From: Phoronis australis
Lineage: Eukaryota > Phoronida > Phoronidae
Direction of reading: 5' to 3'
Assembly (NCBI GenBank): GCA_002633005.1
Contig: NMRA01000008.1
Coordinates: 626,985-690,984 of the forward strand
Length of the DNA: 64,000 nt
Shown here in pieces: positions 1 through 12,800 of this stretch (its first letter is position 1; every line of letters begins with the position of its first letter). The position numbers and the translations under genes are program-made. The notes beneath the pieces are model-generated. The model saw only the letters and a program-made list of their open reading frames with translations, was not told where the DNA came from and did not search any database.

Positions 1-2578
1 CAATATTTACGGTCTATAGAAGAATAACTCATAAGCAACGGTGCCTTGTCGCATTCCAGATTCCTTTCAAACTTTCGTGTACAAATATTTAAAGTGATCC
101 TAATCAAACCGTAATTTTAAACACCGATTTTCTTTAATTATCGCTTGATTGTATACTGATTGTGCTATTATGCCAAACATTTTCATCTGACTGATAATAT
201 CAAATGCATTATACTAATCAACAAAAAGCAAAGTATGGATTCTGTCGTGAAAGGTACCAAGGTTTATTCAACAATGTTCAGTGTGTTCATGTTTTGTTAT
301 TATCCCAACTTCAATTCTGAACGTGTATTGTGAATTATAATTAACATGAAGTCGCTCGTAACTATTTGCCCAGTAACAGGTTATTTGAAAGATGATAACG
401 ATTTCTAATCACGCCATTTTCATGCTTCATTGAACAATTCAAGAGCAATTGAATAATTGGTGACCAAACGAACAAAGGGATTAGGGATCAGTAATGAAAA
501 AAACAAAGAAACAAATATCATTTCCACGATAACATTTTAATTAGGGTGTTGACGTATTTTAAACAAATCTATATAAAATAAGCTAACATTATTCCTGTTT
601 TCATCGTTGTGCGATAAAAATCAAACCACGAGAATATGTGTAACTGTCTCGATGTTTTAGTATGCTTTGACAGGACACTGTCTTCAATTGTTGAGATATG
701 ATTGCGAAAAGCAAGCGAATACTTAGCCATATTTTTTCTGTAAGCTATAGGGCTGATTGCCTAAGTCATGGGGAAATAAACATTCGACCAGGTGGATGTG
801 CGTGCAAATGCTCTTTGATCCCAGCCTCGCTATTTGTTGCTTTACAATGGCTCCTGAGGTAAATAGCTCGACACTATCTGCACGTGTTTAATTTGTGGAA
901 ATAGTCGCGCGTATTCAATCCAAAAAAGGAATATCTTGTACATTATCAAATCTGGAACATATAGCGAAGACTGAGTTTATCGACGTATTCATATCGAGTT
1001 TTTCGTTGCTCCTAGTTGTCTTCAAATTGCCATGCGCGTCTATGAAGCCATTAGCTAAATATCGAAGGATAGCTTCCTGCGAAACATTTTTAGATAAATA
1101 TTATGTCTATTGTGCCAGCTACAAACAAAAAGACGGTGCACGTTGATTATTTCCGTTGATAACTATTACCACGCTGAATTAATCAATATCAAGAGCTTTA
1201 AATTACAATAATTTGCATTTTATTTGTCACCACTTGCAGATATTTCCAATGAGATAACAGGCTTGAAATCATGAATTTGGGTACTACTTATAACAACTAG
1301 AACGAACACGTTGTGGATTTGTTAAAATATTTCAAACATTGAAAACTGTAGTCGACTATTGACAGTATTTTACTCTAAGCATAACAACTGTTCAAAAACC
1401 CGTAGTTAGTATGTGTCACTGATTTACTGAACTAGACGCAGCAGCAATCGTGCTCGAGTTGGCAACACGCACCATCGGTCACTTTTTGACAACCCCCTCC
1501 CCCGTGGTCTACTTTCCACAAACAAAGGTCTCATAGATCGAGGTTTGCACGAGGAAAAAAGCGCAGCTGTTACGTGAAAACGTAGCATTTTAGGTGACTC
1601 TTAAATACATTTTGACATTTATTATATTGCGGCTAATCGTGAGGTATACTTTTGTGTGCGTGTGTGTGTGCGCGTGTGTGTGCGTGTGTGTGTGTGTGCG
1701 GGTGTTTATAAGGGGTGGAAGCGGGGGGGGCTCAAGATACTTTAGATCCCACTGATATTCCATAATTTTATACTCAAAAGTCGAGACAGCTGACACTGAG
1801 AAACATAATGATACCTCATATGACTGCATGGTTGAAGTTTCCTTTAGTTTATTAGTATACACGGGCAAATTTGTCAGTAGGAAGCGCCACCACTATGTTA
1901 GTGATGTACCTTGAAAATTAACCCGGCACAATGCAGGAGACGTGGTAGAAAACGACTATGTCTTTTAGCGATAGGATCAGGCTAACCTGCCAGCGTTTAG
2001 CATGTCCACATCGGCCTTCTGCTCAATACTCGCTTCAGTAATAAAGTTTAATTTTTGACAAACAACACTACACTATTTCACTTTAAAATACTCTGTCATT
2101 TGTGTGAGATGAAATTGAATATAAACATTTTCCTAAACGCGCACCACCGATTAACAATTCTATCGATTCACTCCAACAAACGAGGAAATGGTCGACAAAC
2201 CAATTGTTAGGTTAGGAAAGCACCGTCTAATGGGCCCTAATGAGTTTGCAGTCATGATCTTTACTCGTTCAAACACAACTTCAGCCGTAGACAAAACGAG
2301 TTATCTATTCAAGTCTTCATCCAAAACTTTCACGAATGAAACCTGTCAATTTTGCATTTTTGCCATGTTTTGAGAGCCTAACTTTCTTTTCAAGGGAAGG
2401 TATAAAGACTGTATTACTATAGTCCTGATCCGCAGACCTAGTGTTTTAGAGGTGACATGGTACATAACTGTTCATTTCATATAGTTTTAGAAAGAGTGGG
2501 CAAATATTGTGGGGGGATCTGTGACGTGTGAGACTCACCGAGGACTGTATGGTGCCCTCAATGTGAAACCCGGCGTGC
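1..2578. other. Gene-poor flank, nothing recognised
   Basis: No homologous coding sequence, RNA gene or long repeat was recognised here except the TG-rich microsatellite listed separately. Short open frames exist, but their products look like translated A+T-rich non-coding DNA: no domain motif, no strong splice context. This is the 3' side of the Emx gene, beyond its stop codon at 6665. Confidence 0.5.
1653..1703. repeat. (TG)n microsatellite with CG interruptions
   Basis: About 50 bases of alternating TG/CG dinucleotides, followed shortly by a G-run near 1723-1730. It translates to a His-Thr tract on the minus strand, which is a by-product of the dinucleotide repeat and not a protein. Confidence 0.95.
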
Positions 2579-2715
2579 GTTCAGTAGACGCTAAGACCTT
2601 CACTAGGACCTAGCTAAAACCTAGTCAAAGTCACGTGTTCTCATTTAAAATGCATGGCAATATCTCACGTAATCTCGCGAAGTCTTGCTTTTTAGCGAGG
2701 TCCTAGCGTTACTGA
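2579..2715 (-). mobile_element. MITE family 'TAGGACC' copy A
   Basis: About 137 bp with inverted ends resembling GTTCAGTAACGCTAGG and TAGGACCTCGCTAAAA. The interior, read on the minus strand, runs through a shared core containing TCTCGCGAAG-like sequence and an ACACGTGA motif. Four clear relatives are at 3307-3437, 3507-3646, 50461-50586 and 60392-60532. The element is too small to code for a transposase, so it is non-autonomous. The superfamily was not identified and no clear target-site duplication was seen. Confidence 0.75.
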
Positions 2716-3262
2716 AAGGGAGGCCGGTGTCACAATGTAATAGGCATTACTGGTCCGTAACACCCTCTGACAATATTTTGCTTATCCTTGTTAATTTGTC
2801 TTTTTATTTCGGGACATTAAAAGAATTGGAACAGCCAATCATATCCTCCGGAACTAGAACATTGACTGCATGCGGCGCTGCAGCCATGCCACCTGGATGG
2901 TGAGTGCCTGTCGAATGTTCTGATTCAATTTTGCTAAGGTTTCAAAAACCGAGTAGTGAAATAAGGCAAATTATTACTCTCTGTTTTCTATGGTTATACA
3001 GTGGTCAATACAGTGGTCAATACAAAATGTTTTATTTTTGGCTTAATGAACCGCTCCATTGTATCGTTCATTGAAGTTCTCCATTTCCGACCCGTGCTGA
3101 TATATTGTTCAATATATATAATTCTAAACAAGCGAATCACCGGTGTTGTTCTTGATGAAGAAATGTGGTTCGTGAGCATGGAACAATGATATTCTCAAAT
3201 GAGTATTAATTGTGCAGTGATTCGCCGAGAACTCCGAACTGGATACACCAGCATTTATTTGA

Positions 3263-3490
3263 TTGACTTCGCCGGCTCCACCCGGTCAACCGGCTAAGAA
3301 AATTGGGTTCAGTAACCCCTAGGACCTCGCTAAAACGCAAGACTTAGCGAGATTACGTGAGATATTGCCGTGTATTTTAAATGAGAACGCGTGCTTTTGA
3401 CTAGATTTTCTAGCCGCGAGACAGCTGCTGAACTTTACCCAGGCTGACTGATTCTCGATGACGACTTCCGGCTAACAAACAAATCAGATG
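3263..3490 (+). repeat. Dispersed repeat X, split by a MITE insertion
   Basis: The segments 3263-3306 and 3441-3490 together match, on the opposite strand, one continuous repeat at about 63201-63290. Shared blocks are a GGTCAACCGGC stretch, a CGATGACGACTTCC stretch and an AATCAGATGT end. In this copy the two halves are separated by MITE copy B, which shows that repeat X was here first. Confidence 0.65.
3307..3437 (+). mobile_element. MITE family 'TAGGACC' copy B (nested)
   Basis: About 131 bp starting GTTCAGTAAC and continuing with TAGGACCTCGCTAAAA. The distal end carries CGCGAGACAGCTGCTGAAC. Same family as copies A, C, D and E. It sits inside dispersed repeat X, whose intact relative lies near 63.2 kb. 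Confidence 0.75.
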
Positions 3491-3506
3491 TGAAGAGCAG
3501 CCCATA

Positions 3507-3646
3507 GTTCAGTAACGCTAGGTCCTACGCTAGGACCTCGCAAAAAGGTAAGACTTCGAGAGATTACATGAGATATTTTTAAATGAGAACACGTAATTTT
3601 CAATTAGCCAGATTTTCCTAGTCGCGAGACAGCTCTTGAACTTTAC
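3507..3646 (+). mobile_element. MITE family 'TAGGACC' copy C
   Basis: About 140 bp in the same orientation as copy B, about 70 bp beyond it. It begins GTTCAGTAACGCTAGG and ends with CGCGAGACAGCTCTTGAAC. The interior is more diverged than in copies A and E. Confidence 0.7.
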
Positions 3647-3727
3647 ACAGAATATCTTGCTCAATGTCAACGCTCTAATTTGTATTCTGTTGAAACCAAT
3701 CCCCTGCCCCCCTCGCTAGGTCCATGG

Positions 3728-4237
3728 TAGCCAGCACGCAGGTATCACTCAATTTGACTCGGGAAATTTTTTACACCGGCGTTTGTGATTGGGTGGTCGA
3801 ATTTTCAACAGACAGCGCTTTACGCAAACAAACGGGCATGTCTGATGGACTGAAGTATAAATGTAGTCTGTTGTACAGTGCTTAGAATTTATGTTCAGGA
3901 AATGTGAATCGCAGAAATTAAGGTTGCGGGCCTTTTCGAAGTGCATCTTTCAACTGTCGATGACTTTTGTTTACGATACTGTCCTGTATTCATACAGTAT
4001 AAATAACACACCGGTTAAATCGGACAGATATGTGTTTATTGTACAGTATGTACTTCAAGCACGCGGGTATTAAACATTACTGCACAGACGAAATAGTTGC
4101 TGCTACGCCACTTGCATGAAAAGGCTAAAAATCGTTCATAGTCCGCCATTTTTTCAGGTTGTTATAACAATGACTGCTGAGGTTACATCAACCAATGCTA
4201 AAGCGCGTGCTACTGCGTGATACCTGCGTGGTGGCTA
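3728..4237. mobile_element. Foldback element with ~25-bp terminal inverted repeats
   Basis: TAGCCAGCACGCAGGTATCA at 3728 reappears inverted at 4213-4237 with one mismatch over about 24 bases. The 510-bp interior has no recognisable transposase. No convincing target duplication is visible, so the exact ends are uncertain. Confidence 0.55.
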
Positions 4238-5945
4238 GTCACGTAGGGAGCCAGCGAGCTATCCCCCATGTGTCTGGAGCCTCGTCATGGAGTTTTCCTG
4301 CTGGTAACATGCTATTCATGGAGTGAGGGCGAGACTGAAAGGCAGTGTCTTCCATCTCCTGAACTTCAACGAACGCCCCGTTAATCTCGCTCATTAACAC
4401 CTTTTTGTAGACTTTACCGTGCGGGTGCCTTGAATTCGTGACTTACGTGGCAAACAAGGATTTACGATTTTCTCCACATACAATGTAGCGCGCTATTTTA
4501 CTTAAATAATTTGATGTTGAAGTCCATGCTGGCATTTTATGCCTTGTAGACGATGTCGCAAAATCATATTTTCATTTGCGTTACTATTTGTAGTACACGT
4601 GGTAATTGATCAATTTTATTTCCCAGCACACCTGTATTGTTTTAATTTATGGTCGTGCACTACTAAGCCAGTTCTTATTAGTCACAACATCAAGGCCGTG
4701 CACAGACTGGCTATCAAAATATATTAGTAGGTACTCAGACGTTGTACTTAGAAGGTGACTAAACATGGGGTACTATAGGGGCAATTAATTAGGGTGTAAT
4801 TGAATTTTTAATGCATTAAATTAGCCATCAGATTGTGTTTTCGTTATCGATTTCTCCTACCGTCATATACCTTAGAATAATATAAATGTCGTTACATGTG
4901 CGACTGAAGACTGGAAATAAAACGATTTTATAAAGGTTAATAAGCTAACTAGACAGGCAGTTTAGATGTTCTTCAGGCACATGTGTCAAATCAATTGTTT
5001 ATGTAGGAGCTTATCTGTAGATTTAGCTAAATATCTACATTGAACTCAGCAAAAGTATATATTTTCTGGAAGTAGAAAACCATAGAATTTGATTTTTGAC
5101 TGTATACCGATATGTCTAGAATTAGGTCACGCGACCTTGTTTTTGTATGAAACATATACAAAGAAGGAACATTCATGGCGAAACAACATGATCAACATCA
5201 TGACCAACTTTCGTATGATAAAAATGTTCAAGATAAAATCTCAAAAACTCTGTGTTTCAGTTTTCTAAATTATCGTTTCGCTTTCGTTTATGCAAGTTTA
5301 ATTACTTGCTCAGAAACATGAAAGTCCTATTTTTGATGGCCCTCGTGCAAAAGTAGAACATTTTAAAAACAACCCCTATAGGACTTTTAAAGAACAGTGT
5401 ATAAAACACATTCTCTGAAAGTTTGGTGCGAGTCCAATCGGCCATTTCTGAGATACGATTCTGCGAAGTTTGCCAAAGTTGGACGGTTATTTTTGTAGGG
5501 TTCTACGTAACCGTGACAATTTTCAAGTTGATCATGAACGTTACTGGACAATGCAAGAGGTGTGAAAGAGTGGGCCACGTCAGTTAATGATGTACATAAA
5601 AAAGTAAAGTCAATTTATTAATGCATAGACTCGAGTTTCTGGAAGGCAATAAATAATTAATCTTGCATGTAGTGCGCGTGCGTCTGTTTAGTTTAAGTCA
5701 TATTGAACGCTTCATCTGCGGGTCAAAAACCACCAACTTCGGATAAGACGCGATTTAATCAAAAAATTCGACACTCGCCATTGTCCGCAGCTGGAAGTCC
5801 CAAGGTAACAATCTATTACCAGACAGCCCTCAACATAGCTTCACAGATACACTTCGCCGTGTTCAGCTGGCTAAAAAACGAAAATCGAATTAGGCCTTTT
5901 ACTGCCATAAGATCGATTTCATAATATCCTTTACCCTATTAAGAT
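4238..5945. other. Non-coding stretch, nothing recognised
   Basis: No gene, RNA or clear repeat recognised. Short open frames (for example 5387-5578 minus, 5703-5924 plus) have no family resemblance and no supporting splice context. Confidence 0.45.
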
Positions 5946-6053
5946 TTTATTTCCGTTAACAACAAGAACATCGAAGCCATCATCTACTAATCCTAAAATT
6001 TCAAATTCGAAAATGGCACATTGACTTTGACTTGAGTTGATAACGGAAATAAA
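5946..6053. repeat. Small inverted-repeat element (TTTATTTCCGTTA ends)
   Basis: TTTATTTCCGTTA at the left end is repeated inverted as TAACGGAAATAAA at the right end, enclosing about 80 bp. It looks like a very small MITE. An interior phrase, TCGAAAATGGC followed by TTGACTNTGACTTGA, recurs near 11.48-11.52 kb. The left end also contains the only nearby minus-strand AATAAA, so it could serve as an Emx polyadenylation signal. Confidence 0.45.
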
Positions 6054-6664
6054 TAAACAATATCATGGTAAGAAATATGAGGAGAATGATTTTATAAGAG
6101 GAAAGGTCTATTCGATTTTCGTTTTTAGACCGCTGAACAGGGCGAAATGCAACTTTAAGGGTATTTTTGAACGCCGTTTAGGTAATATGATCGTTACCTA
6201 AACACGGAGAAATTCATTAGCCATGATGGGACTAAAACAATGACCTTAAACCATTTTAAATAGCTCTTTATATCTTTGTCGACCATAAACCAACAATATC
6301 TTACATCGCCAAAATACGTGTATACAATCTGTGTTATTTACAGTTGAACGGATTTGCGTGTAGATTTAATCTTTCGACAACGCTTCAGGCTTGCTGAATA
6401 GAAAAAATATATACTATATACATCAACTTAACATTAAAAACTGACTTTCAACCTTAACCGACAACAACAATAATAAAAGTCCTACGAATCTTGCTGTTTC
6501 GTCGACCCTTGACCTGGAGTCTCGGGAACATGGACTAAAACGAGATTCTAAGACTGTTAACGGGGCACCTGGGTACTTTGAAATTAACACGTCCAGCAAA
6601 GCACGTAAAGTCAAACTTTTCACATTCAGGAATGGAGGACAAAACACTGCCAGTGATGGAGGGC

Positions 6665-6898
6665 TCATGACGATAATTCTTCAGGAGACGATAAACCAAT
6701 CTCTTGCTTCCATTTTGTTACATGTCGTGGTTCACTGAGCCCATCGCCTGCTTGGTCACGTGACTCCTCAACCTCCAAATTGTCGTCTTCTGCTTCGGAA
6801 TCAGATTCATGCACAGACATACTGTCTATGGTTTCACCGTTCTCCTCGGCTTTCAGACGTTTGTATTTTGTGCGGCGATTTTGGAACCAAACTTTCAC
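6665..6898 (-). CDS. Emx: Emx exon 3 (recognition helix and C-terminus)
   Basis: Encodes residues 206-282 and the TGA stop. The acceptor is TGTATTTCCAG, phase 0. It begins [16 protein letters not shown], the recognition helix, followed by a 30-residue acidic stretch and the [19 protein letters not shown] tail. This tail is acidic/serine-rich where vertebrate EMX has a longer conserved basic block. Confidence 0.96.
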   Translation of the reverse strand: MKVWFQNRRTKYKRLKAEENGETIDSMSVHESDSEAEDDNLEVEESRDQAGDGLSEPRHVTKWKQEIGLSSPEELSS

Positions 6899-9800
6899 CT
6901 GGAAATACATGTTACAACTTCATTTCTCAGTAAGGACCCACGAAAGTAAATGAATCATATTGAATCCATTTTAGGAAAATTGCGAATCCTTTTTTCACTA
7001 ACAGATAAAGTTACGCATTTTAAAAACAGTTGTAGAGCATTGCCATTCATCCAGGTGGAGAATTTGATGCGCAAATTACAAATCAAAACAGTTCTGGAAC
7101 CTCCATAATACTATTGCAACAGCGAAAGAGTTCAAAGATTTTTTTTATTTGTAACTTGTTCATCAATTACGTATTGATCATTGAACATTGAACATTGAAC
7201 ATTACGCCTTTAAATCAATACAACCATGTAAATTACATTAATTAACTCACGCATTTAATTCAAGTACGTCACAATTTATACAAAATAATATTTACAATAC
7301 TAAGTGGTCCCGATTATTAAGCAACATCGACACGATTAGCAGTCCATTGGGAACTCGTGCCTTATTTAAACCTTTAATTAACTTAGATTTATTCAGTATC
7401 TAAATATTTACACTGATCGCGATCTAGGTTTGTGAACTAACAATTCGATATTGTACTGTAAACGATTAAACTCGACTTATTGACTTAACATATTTAAGTA
7501 CTAATTAGCGCGTGATTTCGTATTCAATATTTGTGCGATATTTGATATCCCGGAAGCAAAACCATTTAGCTCCCGCGTCTCGGCTGAAATGTTTGTAATT
7601 TTAATTGTGCGCCAGAGAACGCCATGTGAGGGAAAACGGATCTGACACTAAAGATGCGAATGACACCGCGCCTGTAACAATCGTAATATTTCTCTGTATT
7701 AATAGTTGTTCTTGATTACGCAACAACGATACACTGCGTGATTATAAGCTAGTACGTTGATTTATGTCTGAGCTGAATGGACCGCCATCTTGGTATGTTA
7801 CGCACTCCGAACACAAAGATACCACCATATAGCTTATTACTTGTATCCATTAATCGCACGTAGAATATTATTCGTATTTAGATGATACATAGTGTTAGAG
7901 TGATCCGACTCCGTAATAATTTATACAGTGATAGAGGAAGAACTCACAAGGACCGCATAATGACAAATAAGGCCAGTGAAATGACAGCACAGCTTGAAAA
8001 ATGTTGACGTCCACAGACTGCTGTGGTAATTATCAAGAAATGTCATCTGAGCATCAGTGAACCACCGATATGAGCGTCGGTGTGGCAAAATGTTTTGTCC
8101 GAACTCGCTGGAAACTCGGACAGGGTTGTGTTTGGTAAGGCAACAGTCTTGAGAGATTGCAGTAATCACGCAAGTCAGATATCGCCACGCATTACAAGCA
8201 AAGCGCGTGTTTGCACGAGCGTTCACTCCCTGGCAGGGCACAGCAGTAAAGCCTGAGATTGTTTCTCACGGACAGTGACGTGTAACTGTCTATTGAGTTG
8301 TTCCGCTGGTGTTATAATCGAACCATTGACGGTCTTTTGTCACGTTTATCAGGGGCTTTCAAGGAGCTTGTAAGTTTTCCCACTTATCGCCTAAGCACAA
8401 CAATGCTAGGTTATTGGACTATCCCTAACAGTAGTTGGCAGGCTTCGAGCTCTTAATGGAATTAGACCGGATTAAAACGGCTTAAACAGGGTATTAGGGC
8501 AATCCCAGCGACACTAATTGAGGGTAAATGAAGATATTCCTTTCAGTGGCAAATGACTTAAAGTAAACTTTGTCCCTCGACTATTTAACGTAGCAGCACC
8601 TGTTAAACTGAGTCTATTGTGTGACAAAATGCGATACTTTATGAAATGACCAAATATTGAAATTTGGTGAAAGGGAAATGTTTAAGATTAAATAGTATAA
8701 TTTGGGTAAGGTCTCTATCGTGTAAACTTCACCTTGATCAAACTTGATATCCGCGCATTGGCATTAAAGTGACCACATTTACGGATAACACTTGAAGGGG
8801 TGCTTGAGAAACCTTGTTTTATACTATGATGACATCAGCCACGGAAACCTGCTTGCATTGTTAGTTCGAATATTGTTTATTAATATATAGCGTGACAAGA
8901 AAATAACGTGTTTCATATAACAGTCTGTTTGTTACAGTAATATTTATTTTTCGAAATGATCTTTTAATCGGATGTGGTGAGTACAATCGTCACGCAACCA
9001 TATATCACAGTACTGTACCAAAATCAAGACTGCAAAAATAGGATTAGATACAAGACCACAGTGAGGATATACGTATGTTGTCGACTCGTTCATTTTCCAG
9101 GTTAATGCCCCGGTCAGCTTTCGACTTTAATAGTAGGTCTATAGGGGACTAGGTCTTAATTGTTGGCAGATTTGGTTATTAAATCTAAGCCCCGATATAG
9201 TTTACAAACCCTAGCCACAATAAACTTGAGAGTAATCAAGGAAGTCTCATGGCTTCAAAAAGTATGTACAGTTACAATTGTTCACTTGTTTAGCACACAA
9301 CATGGTCCACAAGAGATTTTCTACTTTGTTAAATTTCTCCACAAAATAAAGATTATAATATGAACATTTTAGTCCATTACAAGCATAGTGTATAAATGGC
9401 AAAAAAAAAACATTTACTGAAACTCCAGTTATTTGTAAAAACGTAATCAGCCTTTAAAAGCGAAAATTGATCATTTTGGCAATTATTTTTGTACGAAATA
9501 AGTAAAGAATTACCGTAGATTTTATTTTTATCGATGATGCCAACCTGCGTAGACGTGAGGATGCTAGTGGTAACACGTTGTGTGGTAGTTGTGTTAGAAC
9601 ACTGATTTATTTTAGAAAGTTGTCTCGTGTTGATTTAATTTTGCCTTCTCCAAGGCACAATCGCGTCTCCAAATTCCAGTGACAATCTCCTAACTTTCAG
9701 TCCGAGAACAACAGACACCAATCCTGCTGTACAAGTCCCAGCCTCCGAAAAATGCTCCATAAGGCGATAGTGACCAACCTCCAGTCCCAGGGCCAGATTC

Positions 9801-12800
9801 CGTGGTCACATGGACTAAAGGTGCTGCCATGATGGAATCTGGTGCCCACTGGGGACTGGGTCTTGGTCTTTAGCGGGTGTAGAGTTTAGTGTGCGGGTCA
9901 GGAGATTTGTGCCGCGTGTTCGGTGTCAGCTGTTCCGTTTCTGGAGTTTAGGAGATCGCAGCTAAAATTTAGAAGTGCGGTCATTAAATTGTTCCCATCC
10001 CTGGTCTTCAGAAAAAAGCAACCAAATTCTCCTTTACGACCGTCATCCTCGGTCGGTATTGAATGTGTATTAGGTGCAATAAACGGCATCAAGCTTGCTT
10101 CATCTTAGCGTCAAGTTACAGAGCTTTGGACCCTCGAAAACGCATGCAATAAAATTTTAAAATTCAAAACTAACCTGGGTTTCTGTCAGTGATAAACTGG
10201 CTGCCAGATCTTTTCTCTCCTGCCCAACAACGTAATGGTTCTTTTCGAAGGCATGTTCCAACCGGAGTAGTTGTGAAGGAGAGAAAGCTGTCCGAATTCT
10301 TTTTGGTTTTCTGAATGGTTGCAGTAACAGGTGCTCTGGTCCTGAAATTAAAAAGGTGCTTGATAGAATGTAGAAATAAACAAATAACAATTTAAACGTG
10401 TTCGCACCGACTTCGTTATCATAATCACATAATTATCATAATGTTACGTTATGAGTATTGCTATTTTTACTATGAGTATTTTAGTTATAATATGTTACAA
10501 TGGCTAACACAGGGTTATAAATAAACACGAGAGAACCTGTTGCACACAAATGGATGCTTCTTTGTCTAGTTAATGGGCAATGCATTGGACGAATAGTTTG
10601 TCATTAATTGACAATCACCCACAAGCTCTCTGCTTCTGCCGCTACTGGTTAGAAAATAACACAAAGCCCGCATAGAAAATAGAACGCACAGGTGAAAAAA
10701 CACAATATTGCTATAATGTTCCATTTAATTTTATCATTAGCTTGATATCAAGTTTATACCAAAGTAATCATCGAGAAGTCACGCCGCCAGCATTTGTGTA
10801 AGAGCAATAATTTATTACTTGTTTTTAAGAATTGCATATAATGAACGCGCGGATCATGAGGTTTTAGCAAAAATTAAATACCTGCACACTTCACTTAGTC
10901 AAGGTAAAATAATTCACGTAGTTCTTTTCTAGCTTCAGTTCAGTTAAAAACTTCATGATACGAATTTCAAGTGAAACATTTACCAAACTGATGCTGACGT
11001 CAACAAATATACATCAACTCGCAAATGCATTTAAACATAAGAATTAAAAATTAATTTTTGATTTCGTTCCGGTAGTACGCTACAGTCGCAACGCCCTCTA
11101 ACTTTGTTTTGTTATGAGCTGAAAACTTAGCAAAATACGAGGGCAGTGTTTTTTAGTGAATACTTTGATTTATAGAATTCATTCTGTATTTATTCTAAGT
11201 GACACTAAGAAATGACAACCCAACAGTAAGTCAACCACCGAATCCACTGCACTAAAAGGCGATAAACGTCGAAATTTCATTGCTCACATTGTCGTAACTG
11301 CGTTCCCTCACTGCCAAAAACAAACAATGGATTAAGCCAGTTGCACCCACAAAATCGGACTCTTGGTATTCATGAACGCGACACGGTTCTATTCCCGTAC
11401 CAGCAAGAACAACAAAATCATCCGTGACTCAACTGCTCAGAATTTATTGAAATTACCGAATATTGAAATTGTGTAATCGAAAATGGCGCATGTATGTATT
11501 GACTCTGACTTGAATCGCCGGCTCAGTCGGAAACAATTATTAGAGATCAGATGAGAGTGGTTATGTATATAGCCCCAAAGAGCTTTGTTTAAACATTCAA
11601 CATTGACATCTAAACAACGGTGAAATGACCCCTAACACATATGAACCGCATTCACTACTACAGTGGAAATATTAAACGCATTCGAAATAGGGTCAAGTTT
11701 TTTTGAGTCCAACATTACGATTGACTTTCATGTAGACAAAAATGTTACCTTCACGGGTTAAGAAAGGAAGTATCACCAGTAAAATCCAAATACCAAACAA
11801 ACCATATAGCACGTCTCACACAAAATCAAAACGAATGAACCCGACATTTGTTGGCAAGGCATACTTAAAATACATCAGTCTTTATTATTACGAAATAAAC
11901 TCCAGTGACGTCAACCCGTTATTTGCGCATATTAACGCGCATTTAAAGTCTATTCTTACCCACATATCACCGCCGCACTTCTGACAGATGAGTTTAGACA
12001 ATTAAAACATTATATATCACATCTAAGAACCGATATGGTTCCTAGATCTGATGCAACAAGTTTCTGCCTTTGTCACAACTTGACACTTGAGGTCGCTAAT
12101 GCTTGAGACCATAGCGTTCTGTTTCATGAAAAGAAACTTTTTGAAATATAAACCAGAAATTTGATCTCAGGCTCCACATAACTATTTCTAAAAAATAATT
12201 AAATCTCACTTGAAGAAGTCTCTTATAATTTACACTTTACAGCTGGTTACTGAGAAAAATTCTTTAAATTATTTATAGACTGATAAAAACTGACCATGTG
12301 GTAAATAAACATTACAGCTTTTAAGCAATAAGTGATGTATCTCACTAGTTTTATTCTAAATGAACATTTTCACACGTAAAATAGAATGAGTACATATTCA
12401 GTCAGACACTAGTTATAAATATCCGCTTTTATATCACTCTTTATGAAGAATCTGGCACCCTAAGTTATGTCGTCTCTTCACTCAACAGAGCACGTTATGG
12501 TGGTCTTGTATCGATCATATCTTCCCGGCACCATTTATCGGTGGCCATTACTGTTGTCGTCATCATCGTCATCATCAGTGCCATCGTCATCACTGCGGTC
12601 GTCTTCATTTCTATCAAGGTCATTAGCTTTTAGCCGTTTGCCCGTTAAGTGTCAAGTTACAGGATTTTTTGTCACAAAATTTATTTAGAATGAAACTTCA
12701 GTCTTGAAAGGTTCCCAGCACAAACGTGTGCATAAATATGACCATCGGCGATTTAATTCAAAATTTGTATATAGTCAATAGATTTGAAATTAAAACACGT

